Assembly (NCBI GenBank): GCA_947074165.1
Contig: CAMTOT010000230.1
Span: forward strand, 1-5,263
Length of the DNA stretch: 5,263 nt
Source of the DNA: an uncultured Bacteroidales bacterium
Lineage (GTDB): Bacteria; Bacteroidota; Bacteroidia; Bacteroidales; JAUNSR01
Direction of reading: 5' to 3'
In this document: in pieces, positions 1 through 5,263 of the stretch
How positions within the stretch are numbered: position 1 is the first letter of the stretch
Layout of the letters: the number at the start of each line of letters is the position of its first letter
Notes under the pieces: generated by a model
Databases searched by the model: none
The model's input: the letters and a program-made list of their open reading frames with translations, nothing else
Told to the model about the DNA's origin: nothing
Made by a program: the position numbers and the translations under genes

Positions 1-47
1 GAGATAATGAGCGGTGACTGGAGTTCAGACGTGTGCTCTTCCGATCT
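1..47 (+). other. Illumina P7/index/Read-2 adapter (artefact)
   Basis: These bases are synthetic. Bases 14-47 are the 34-base Illumina TruSeq Read-2 adapter, ending in the familiar GCTCTTCCGATCT. Bases 1-5 (GAGAT) are the last bases of the P7 flow-cell oligo, and bases 6-13 (AATGAGCG) sit exactly where the 8-base i7 index belongs. The reverse complement, CGCTCATT, is as I recall the TruSeq HT index D703. Order and spacing of all three parts fit the adapter, so chance similarity can be excluded. Genomic sequence begins at 48. The adapter should be trimmed and nothing biological read into it. Confidence 0.98.
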
Positions 48-227
48 GTCATAATATATCCTCCTTTATAAATGATTTGAATTTTTTTATATAAATATTT
101 TATAGAATAAGTTCCAATCTTAAAACATATATCAGATTTATAGGTTCACTAGATATTATAATGCAAATTGATATTTATGACAATGTAATGATTGTTGTGG
201 ATTGTTTATTAAAAATGTGTTATAAAC
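48..227 (-). other. AT-rich intergenic region, probable 5' leader
   Basis: This stretch of about 180 bases between the ribBA terminator and the adapter has no supportable ORF. It is very AT-rich, with runs of A and T and short trivial inverted repeats such as the one near 90-104. On the minus strand it would hold the promoter and leader of the truncated gene starting at 52. I find no perfect TAnnTTTG box: the nearest are TCAATTTG (about 163-170) and TACATTG (about 181-187), each imperfect. I see no tRNA, no CRISPR and no recognisable riboswitch. Confidence 0.5.
50..67 (-). promoter_or_regulatory. Strong Shine-Dalgarno and start codon of a truncated gene
   Basis: Read on the minus strand, bases 67-60 are AAAGGAGG, followed by a 7-base spacer and an ATG at 52-50. 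The match to the anti-Shine-Dalgarno of 16S rRNA is almost complete and the spacing is ideal. Only two more genomic bases (AC) follow before the adapter, so the gene itself is lost; its second codon would be ACN (Thr). Genes of Bacteroidota usually lack a Shine-Dalgarno, and none of the other starts in this window has one. The gene is therefore real but unidentified, or the match is fortuitous; I favour the former. Confidence 0.6.
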
Positions 228-263
228 AAAAAAAGGTCATGTTGCGTAAGCAACATGACCTTT
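228..263 (-). terminator. Rho-independent terminator of ribBA
   Basis: A perfect inverted repeat pairs 232-245 with 250-263 (14 bp; the inner 11 bp, GGTCATGTTGC with GCAACATGACC, carries the GC pairs) around a 4-base loop at 246-249. In the minus-strand transcript the stem is followed by a run of seven U (complement of A228-A234). It starts 20 bases past the ribBA stop codon. Toward the plus strand there are only three T after the stem, so the terminator works mainly for the leftward transcript. It separates ribBA from the truncated gene at 52. Confidence 0.93.
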
Positions 264-283
264 ATGTATATCTAACTTAGATC

Positions 284-1501
284 TTATTTAATATTGTGCA
301 GATTGTGACCCATTCTGTCTTTCTTTGTTTTCATATAGAACTTATTATGCTCATTAAGAGTAACCTCAATTGGCACATTTTCTATAATTTCAAGTCCATA
401 ACCTTCAAGACCGATACGTTTTACCGGATTGTTAGACATCAGGCGCATTTTATGCACCCCGAGAGCTTTAAGTATGTTGGCTCCAACACCATAATCTCTT
501 TCGTCAGCCTCAAAGCCAAGATGTAGATTTGCGTCTACAGTATCAAGACCCTGTTCTTGCAGTTTATATGCTTTTATTTTATTCATAAGGCCGATACCGC
601 GTCCTTCCTGATTCATATATATAAGCACACCTTTACCCTCTTTTTCTATAGCTTCCATTGCTTTATGAAGCTGCTCACCGCATTCGCAGCGCATAGAACC
701 GAAAATATCTCCTGTCATGCAAGATGAGTGAACTCTTACAAGTATAGCATCGTCGTCATTCCATTCTCCCTTAATAAGAGCGACATGCTCAAGTCCGTTA
801 GATTTTTGTCTGAACGGTATAAGTCTGAACTGTCCGTATTGAGTCGGCATATTAACCTCTTCACCTATCTCAACAAGAGACTCCTCTTTCATGCGATATT
901 TGATAAGATCTGCCACAGAGATAATTTTCATATTAAATTCTTTCGCAATCTCCATCAAGCGAGGTAATCTTGCCATAGAACCATCATTGTCAAGTATCTC
1001 AATAAGTACCCCTACAGGGTTCTTACCGGCAAGTCGACATAAATCAACAGCCGCTTCCGTATGACCTGCTCTTCGTAGCACTCCACGGCTTCTGGCACGA
1101 AGCGGGAATATATGTCCCGGACGTCCGAATTCCTCAGATTTTACCGTAAAATCAGCAAGATATTTAAGTGTAGTTGCTCTGTCATAAGCTGATATACCGG
1201 TAGTACATCCATGAGTAAGCATATCTACCGAAACTGTAAAAGGTGTAGCGTGAAGAGATGTATTTGTACTAACCATATAAGGCAGCTCCAGTTCATCAGC
1301 TCTTTCGTCTGACATAGGTGCACACATAAGACCGCGTCCGTGAATAGCCATAAAGTTAGCTTTTTCAGTAGTCATCATTTCAGCGCATGTGATAAAATCT
1401 CCTTCATTCTCTCTGTCTTCATCGTCTACGACAATGATTATATTTCCCAGGCGTATCTCCTCGATAGCCTCTTCTATTGTATTTAGTTTAAATTCGCTCA
1501 T
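284..1501 (-). CDS. ribBA: Bifunctional RibBA: DHBP synthase / GTP cyclohydrolase II
   Basis: Cytosolic enzyme supplying both branches of riboflavin synthesis. The N-terminal RibB half makes 3,4-dihydroxy-2-butanone 4-phosphate from ribulose 5-phosphate; the C-terminal RibA half opens GTP to a pyrimidine with loss of formate. In the 405 residues, RibB covers about 5-202, with DDEDRENEGD at 26-35, RPGH at 127-130, RAGHTEAA at 144-151 and E168 as the likely last metal ligand. RibA covers about 208-400, with zinc cysteines C261, C272 and C274 (VHSSCMTGD, then MRCECGEQL), QEGRGIGL at 298-305, DERDYG at 333-338 and NNPVKR at 357-362. No key motif is missing in either half, and the length is normal for a fused RibBA. 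The ATG at 1501 fits the RibB N-terminus and lies just downstream of a TAnnTTTG promoter; no Shine-Dalgarno is visible, as usual in Bacteroidota. The terminator at 228-263 ends the transcript. Confidence 0.97.
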   Translation of the reverse strand: MSEFKLNTIEEAIEEIRLGNIIIVVDDEDRENEGDFITCAEMMTTEKANFMAIHGRGLMCAPMSDERADELELPYMVSTNTSLHATPFTVSVDMLTHGCTTGISAYDRATTLKYLADFTVKSEEFGRPGHIFPLRARSRGVLRRAGHTEAAVDLCRLAGKNPVGVLIEILDNDGSMARLPRLMEIAKEFNMKIISVADLIKYRMKEESLVEIGEEVNMPTQYGQFRLIPFRQKSNGLEHVALIKGEWNDDDAILVRVHSSCMTGDIFGSMRCECGEQLHKAMEAIEKEGKGVLIYMNQEGRGIGLMNKIKAYKLQEQGLDTVDANLHLGFEADERDYGVGANILKALGVHKMRLMSNNPVKRIGLEGYGLEIIENVPIEVTLNEHNKFYMKTKKDRMGHNLHNIK

Positions 1502-1518
1502 AATTTAATTAATTTGTG

Positions 1519-1548
1519 CAAAGATACACAACCTTATTTGTACTACAA
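1519..1548 (-). promoter_or_regulatory. Bacteroidota-type promoter of ribBA
   Basis: On the minus strand, bases 1526-1519 read TATCTTTG, a full match to the -7 consensus TAnnTTTG of the Bacteroidota primary sigma factor. A TTG at 1548-1546 lies 19 bases upstream, the expected -33 spacing. Transcription should begin near 1513, leaving only about a dozen untranslated bases before the ATG at 1501. That is too short for an FMN riboswitch. The box lies in the 80-base gap behind the lptG-like gene, so ribBA can be transcribed alone, although readthrough from upstream is not excluded. Confidence 0.8.
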
Positions 1549-1581
1549 CCTAATTTTAGTGTGAATATTAACTAATGATTA

Positions 1582-3477
1582 TTAGACATTATTTAATGTT
1601 TTAATCATAGCCTTATTGTTTTCAACGATCTCTTTTATAGCTTTTATTCTGACTTTTCTTTTTACAAAAGCCAGTATATAATAAGGCACAGACAATGGCA
1701 ATATACATGCTATTATCAAGCCAACGGTTTTACTAGTCGCGGGTGAGCTGAAGCTTATTTTAAATAGCTGTTTATACTCGCTAAGCTGTTTTAATATTAC
1801 TAAAGAATCTGAATTGCTGCCCTTATCAAGCAAAATATTGTATTCTGTCACAAGATCCCCAAGTCCTTTAGGTGTATATGCATTTGTATAAAAGTTAATG
1901 AATGAAATCGACTTTGGATCTTCAGCCTGAGCAAGATAGTCAAGGCATGCTTTGTTGAAGGTCTCTACTTCATGCTTAAACTCATTATTATTAAGAGTCT
2001 CAATAATGACTTCTTTCTTCTTAAACACAAATTTCTTTCTAAGTCCGATAACCTCTTTTACTTTGGCTATATATACTTCCGGATTAAATAGCGTAGAGTC
2101 ATTTACAGCTTTATAAGTAAAGAACACTCCCATAGGCAGGAGAATACCTGAACTAAGCCATATACCCTCGAATACGCTCATCTCGCCGTCTCGTGCCATC
2201 TTAAACCCGATATTATCAATAATATAGTAAACGATGAATAATAATACTGATATAATAACCGGAAGTCCCATTCCTCCTTTTTTTATAATTGCCCCCAACG
2301 GAGCTCCGATAAAAAAGAATATCAGACACGCAAACGATAAGGTAAACTTACGATGAAGCTCTATCTCATGGCGTCGTATCTCTTTGTCTTCATCTTTCTG
2401 AAGCGCTGCTTTAAACTCGTAGTCCTGTTTTATATTCGCGGCTTTGAGCATAGCTTTGTTGGTGATATCCTGTTTCGGTCTTATCGTAAGTGTATTATAA
2501 ATGGAATCAAAATTGGCTATAGCCATCTTCTTTTCCTGCATAATAGAGTCATTGATATCCTTTATACTCCCACGGAAATAGGCATAGGTTTTCAGATTGC
2601 CAGAATAAGTGCCGGCAATTGAATCACGGCGCATAGTGAGTGAATCAATCGAAGACTGCAACTGATTCATATTTTTACCGATATATCTGTTTGACATAAC
2701 CGACTCATCCATACGGTTGAAGTTAGCGTCAAATTCAATCGTTATATCTTTTCTTGAGAAAGATTCTCTTCTGTATGGTACATTGGCTTTCGCTGTACGC
2801 TGATCTTTAAGGTTTTCAAATGACTCGCCCGACCACAGAGTAAGAAGAAGAGCCTTTTTATCATCCCTCATTTTCATCTTTCCCGAGTCAGCTACAATTA
2901 CTGCCATGTCTTCAAAGCTGCTTGATATATCATAAATCATCATATCATACAGCATACCTGTTTCATGGTTTTTTCTCTTGATATAGATATTATAACCATC
3001 AATCTCTTTATAAAACACACCTTCAGGGATATCCAGTTCAGGCGATTTATGTCGCATAGAGTAGAGAAGTGTATACATCTTAACCTGAGCTACAGGCATA
3101 ACTTTTTCCTGAAAGAAAAAAGCACCAAACGAAATCATGGATACAAGGATAATGAGCGGACTCATAATTTTAATAAGCGAAACTCCGGCTGCTTTCATCG
3201 CCAAAAGTTCCAGTCTCTCTCCCATGTTCCCAAAAGTCATCAGAGAAGCAAGCAAAATAGCAAGCGGAAGCGCAGTTGGCACAAGCGTAAGAGCGGCATA
3301 AAGAAAAAGCTCTCCGAGTACGCTCATTTCAAGCCCCTTACCCACCATTTCATCTACATATCTCCAGAGAAACTGCATCAGTACTATAAACAGACAGATA
3401 AGAAAGGTCATCGCAAAGACCGGAATAAATGTCTGTAATATGAATGTATATAACCTTTTTATATGGAACATACTCAT
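1582..3477 (-). CDS. LptF/LptG-family LPS export permease
   Basis: Inner-membrane subunit of the LptB2FG ABC transporter, which extracts lipopolysaccharide from the inner membrane and passes it to LptC and the periplasmic bridge. Numbered from the ATG at 3477 (631 residues): TM1 about 11-36, TM2 56-83, a coupling-helix motif GERLELLAMKAAGVS at 86-100, TM3 100-122, a periplasmic beta-rich domain about 126-262, a mostly helical polar segment about 267-376, TM4 379-396, TM5 405-424, TM6 437-455. E. coli LptF and LptG end near here at about 360 residues; this protein continues for some 175 more, with a basic stretch (RKKFVFKKK), a polar domain and another hydrophobic segment at about 583-604. The reading frame opens at a GTG at 3489, but that codon lies inside the promoter box; ATG at 3477 (or 3471) gives a better start. 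F and G cannot be told apart safely, so no symbol is given. The partner permease, LptB and LptC are not in the window. Confidence 0.92.
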   Translation of the reverse strand: MSMFHIKRLYTFILQTFIPVFAMTFLICLFIVLMQFLWRYVDEMVGKGLEMSVLGELFLYAALTLVPTALPLAILLASLMTFGNMGERLELLAMKAAGVSLIKIMSPLIILVSMISFGAFFFQEKVMPVAQVKMYTLLYSMRHKSPELDIPEGVFYKEIDGYNIYIKRKNHETGMLYDMMIYDISSSFEDMAVIVADSGKMKMRDDKKALLLTLWSGESFENLKDQRTAKANVPYRRESFSRKDITIEFDANFNRMDESVMSNRYIGKNMNQLQSSIDSLTMRRDSIAGTYSGNLKTYAYFRGSIKDINDSIMQEKKMAIANFDSIYNTLTIRPKQDITNKAMLKAANIKQDYEFKAALQKDEDKEIRRHEIELHRKFTLSFACLIFFFIGAPLGAIIKKGGMGLPVIISVLLFIVYYIIDNIGFKMARDGEMSVFEGIWLSSGILLPMGVFFTYKAVNDSTLFNPEVYIAKVKEVIGLRKKFVFKKKEVIIETLNNNEFKHEVETFNKACLDYLAQAEDPKSISFINFYTNAYTPKGLGDLVTEYNILLDKGSNSDSLVILKQLSEYKQLFKISFSSPATSKTVGLIIACILPLSVPYYILAFVKRKVRIKAIKEIVENNKAMIKTLNNV

Positions 3478-3488
3478 TAAAATATGCA

Positions 3489-3519
3489 CAAATGTAGTGC
3501 AAAAAATTTATAATAGTAA
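3489..3519 (-). promoter_or_regulatory. Probable promoter of the LptF/G-family gene
   Basis: On the minus strand, bases 3496-3489 read TACATTTG, a full match to the TAnnTTTG -7 box. The -33 element is imperfect: a TTA at 3519-3517, 20 bases upstream, is the best candidate for TTG. Transcription would begin near 3483, six bases before the ATG at 3477, or twelve before the ATG at 3471. The box lies in the gap behind apbE, so the permease gene may have its own promoter in addition to readthrough from the two genes upstream. A short inverted repeat (GCAC, 7 bases, GTGC; 3486-3500) overlaps the box; I attach no function to it. Confidence 0.6.
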
Positions 3520-3534
3520 CACTTGTTTATGTTA

Positions 3535-4545
3535 TCATTCTACAGTATCAAACCCTGATGAACGAATAATTATATTCTCGTCGCCATTGCCCGTGCATAT
3601 AAAAAAAGCTTCAATGCCGGGTGTGTTTTCTACAATCTCCATGCTTTTTTCAGGACCAAGTACCATAAAAGCCGTAGCGTAAGCATCTGCTATCATACAC
3701 TCGGGTGCTTTTACAGTAGCGCTAAGTAAAGTATGCTCTATCGGATATCCTGTTCTCGGGTCGATGGTGTGAGCATATCTTTTGCCATCTTTATAGTAGA
3801 AATTTCTGTAATTACCCGATGTAGCCAGTCCTCCACCGCATAAACTGATAATCTCTTCTATCTCCCCTGTAGCGCCAGATTTATCTTCGATCGGTTTATT
3901 AATCGCAATTCGCCAGCATTTACCAGATGGGTTTTTTCCTTCAGCTCTTACCTCACCGCCAATCTCAACCATATAATTTTCTATCCCTTTAGAAGCCAGC
4001 ATATCTCCTATAACGTCGCATGCGTATCCCTTTGCTATAGCAGAAGCATCAAACATCATTCTAGAGTCAGATTTTATGATTTTGCCATTTTCAATTACAA
4101 CCTTTTCAATACCAACAAATTCCATTATTGAATCTATCATATGCGGTGTAACAGAATCGCTTTTCTTAAAGCCGAATCCCCATGCATTTACAAGCGGAGC
4201 CACGCTCATATCAAAAGCGCCCTCAGTATTTTTATAAACATCCAGCCCCGAATTGAAAACGTAAGTAAACCATTTATCAAGTACGACAGATGTATCATTT
4301 TGATTTATTTTTGAAATAACCGAGCTCTTATTGAATGTGGAAAGAGAATTGTCAAAGCGTTTAAACTCATCCTTTATATCTATATGAAGATCTTTTTCAT
4401 ATTGATATGTAATGTGATATACAGTGCCGAATATCAGACCCTCATTCCTCTGATATACACTGTTGTCTGTCTGTTTTTTATTGATAGAAATAGCAAGAAT
4501 AAACAGAAGAAGGACTGCTATAAGTGAGATATTACGTTTTTTCAT
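3535..4545 (-). CDS. apbE: ApbE-type FAD:protein FMN transferase
   Basis: Attaches FMN from FAD, through a phosphoester bond, to Ser/Thr of target proteins on the outer face of the inner membrane; known targets include subunits of Na+-NQR and RNF complexes. In 336 residues: one hydrophobic helix at about 6-21 after MKKR, then the ApbE domain from about 36 to the end. Family motifs present are GAFDMSVAPLVNAWGFG (109-125), DASAIAKG (166-173), GGEVRAEG (196-203), ATSGNY (241-246), HTIDPRTG (259-266) and DAYATA (287-292), whose Asp and Thr are the usual Mg ligands. Length and motifs indicate an active enzyme. Many ApbE proteins are lipoproteins, but there is no Cys in the N-terminal helix, so this one is probably anchored by an uncleaved helix. 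The ATG at 4545 lies two bases after the preceding stop codon, with no Shine-Dalgarno, which suggests translational coupling. No NQR or RNF gene is in view, so the target is unknown. Confidence 0.95.
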   Translation of the reverse strand: MKKRNISLIAVLLLFILAISINKKQTDNSVYQRNEGLIFGTVYHITYQYEKDLHIDIKDEFKRFDNSLSTFNKSSVISKINQNDTSVVLDKWFTYVFNSGLDVYKNTEGAFDMSVAPLVNAWGFGFKKSDSVTPHMIDSIMEFVGIEKVVIENGKIIKSDSRMMFDASAIAKGYACDVIGDMLASKGIENYMVEIGGEVRAEGKNPSGKCWRIAINKPIEDKSGATGEIEEIISLCGGGLATSGNYRNFYYKDGKRYAHTIDPRTGYPIEHTLLSATVKAPECMIADAYATAFMVLGPEKSMEIVENTPGIEAFFICTGNGDENIIIRSSGFDTVE

Positions 4546-4547
4546 TA

Positions 4548-5263
4548 TTACTTAAAGAAGGGTAGTTGATAATATATATTATAGTTTATACCATAACCGG
4601 TACCTTTTACACCATATCCCGGTATATACCATGGATCAGCGTTCTCAGTAGACCCCTGCTTCAATAAAGGTCTCCATTGCAAACACCATCCCATAGATAT
4701 ATTCTTATAAATATTCACACGTATGCCAAATCCAAACTCAAGCCAGTGTGAGGTGAATTTCTGATCAGGCAGGTTATAAGGGCCCGATGGATCCCAGTAT
4801 CCGTCATTGTAATTCAGTCCCTGGTAAGAAGTTTTATATGTAGAAATACCATATTTAGCACCAATGAAAAAATAGCCCGCGTTATCATTGTTGAATGTGA
4901 AATTATAGTTCATGCCAAATTTCGTAAAGAAACCTGGTTTGCATTCTACTTTAAACTCTTCATTATCTGATATGCTTTTACCATTACCTACTCCCATTGA
5001 TATTTCAGGGAAAAATCTGTTATGCATATTCAGTTCGGCCAAAGCTTCCCATGTACCGTAATCTTGTCCTAATGCTCTTAAAAGCGGATCCGCTATGTTT
5101 ACGCCTACAAGCAAACCGTTTATAAGCGGATGTTTATACTCTGTTTTGTTTACTTGTTTTTCTTTCTTTATCTGTTTTTCGGCGTTTACTTGCGACATAG
5201 TTTTTTGTTGTCGCTGCTGGGCATTTGCAGCTCCCGAAAAACAACAGAAAAGACTAATAATTA
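4548..5263 (-). CDS. Secreted DUF6048-like outer-membrane protein, 5' end missing
   Basis: Function unknown. The protein resembles the DUF6048 family of Bacteroidales, recognised from memory by its overall pattern (a GVNIADPLLRAL segment, then an NRFFPEISMGVG strand), so the family name is tentative. The first Met in frame is at 5198, but it is not the start: the frame stays open to the window edge and the codons above it read IISLFCCFSGAANA followed by QQRQQKT. That is a hydrophobic signal-peptide core with an AxA-type cleavage site (ANA/QQ), so the true start lies beyond 5263. The mature protein begins with a charged Lys/Gln/Glu-rich linker of about 30 residues, then has alternating aromatic and polar strands rich in Gly and Tyr (e.g. 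GYFFIGAKYGIS, WLEFGFGIRVNIY, YGINYNIYYQLPF), as expected for a small outer-membrane beta-barrel. It ends FFK rather than in a bare terminal Phe. The stop is two bases before apbE, so both share a transcript. Confidence 0.8.
   Translation of the reverse strand, partial: IISLFCCFSGAANAQQRQQKTMSQVNAEKQIKKEKQVNKTEYKHPLINGLLVGVNIADPLLRALGQDYGTWEALAELNMHNRFFPEISMGVGNGKSISDNEEFKVECKPGFFTKFGMNYNFTFNNDNAGYFFIGAKYGISTYKTSYQGLNYNDGYWDPSGPYNLPDQKFTSHWLEFGFGIRVNIYKNISMGWCLQWRPLLKQGSTENADPWYIPGYGVKGTGYGINYNIYYQLPFFK

Noticed and set aside
1..60. Reading the left end as a mobile-element or integration boundary
   Set aside because: The abrupt change of composition at 47/48 is fully explained by the Illumina adapter.
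296..967. Two plus-strand open frames of 76 and 79 codons (296-526 and 728-967)
   Set aside because: Both are antisense to ribBA, whose motifs in this region are clear, and the encoded peptides show no family features.
1572..1585. Inverted repeat CTAAT-GATT-ATTAG at the end of the LptF/G gene as a terminator
   Set aside because: Only five AT-dominated base pairs and no following U-run on the minus strand; too weak to call.
2353..2622. Plus-strand open frame of 89 codons with hydrophobic stretches
   Set aside because: Antisense to the helical insert of the LptF/G gene; the hydrophobicity reflects the complement of its Lys/Glu-rich codons.
2965..3438. Plus-strand open frame of 157 codons
   Set aside because: It lies wholly antisense to the LptF/G coding region. 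Its translation is rich in Lys, Arg, His and Ser with no recognisable domain, and no promoter or Shine-Dalgarno precedes it; a shadow frame.
3501..3537. Possible weak terminator after apbE (TAACA...TGTTA, then a U-run)
   Set aside because: The stem has five pairs with one GC and an 8-base loop, and the U-run begins about ten bases after it; not supportable.
3440..3682. Plus-strand open frame of 80 codons spanning the apbE to permease gap
   Set aside because: Overlaps the apbE 3' end and the minus-strand promoter; no plausible initiation signal and no recognisable protein.
1..5263. Search for CRISPR arrays, insertion sequences, tRNA/rRNA genes and defence or toxin-antitoxin systems
   Set aside because: No direct-repeat array, transposase, cloverleaf or rRNA-like sequence seen; the coding space is filled by four recognisable housekeeping or envelope genes.

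Overview
The window looks like a stretch of Bacteroidota chromosome, most likely order Bacteroidales. The evidence is a fused ribBA of Bacteroides type, a long LptF/LptG-family permease of about 630 residues, a DUF6048-like outer-membrane protein, and TAnnTTTG promoter boxes, the -7 signature of this phylum. Base composition is AT-rich by eye. The genus cannot be fixed from the sequence alone.

Layout: every gene I accept lies on the minus strand, so transcription runs from high to low coordinates. In that order they are: (1) a 5'-truncated gene for a secreted, probably beta-barrel protein (4548 to the window edge), whose visible upstream codons encode a signal peptide; (2) an ApbE-type FAD:protein FMN transferase (3535-4545), two bases after the first gene and certainly co-transcribed with it; (3) an LptF/LptG-family lipopolysaccharide-export permease (1582-3477) with its own likely promoter; (4) the bifunctional riboflavin-biosynthesis gene ribBA (284-1501), with its own promoter and a strong rho-independent terminator (228-263). 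Bases 48-227 hold no gene. They read as an AT-rich leader ending in a near-perfect Shine-Dalgarno sequence and an ATG, i.e. the start of a further minus-strand gene that is cut off.

Bases 1-47 are not genomic. They match the Illumina P7/index/Read-2 adapter, so the left side is an assembly end with untrimmed adapter.

Functionally, two genes concern flavins (RibBA makes precursors of riboflavin, hence FMN and FAD; ApbE uses FAD to flavinylate exported or membrane proteins) and two concern the envelope (LPS transport and an outer-membrane-like protein). These are mostly housekeeping genes and I see no defence, mobile or otherwise novel system. The points worth a second look are the adapter junction, the unusually strong Shine-Dalgarno next to it, the extra C-terminal domain of the LptF/G protein, and two gene starts that need correction.
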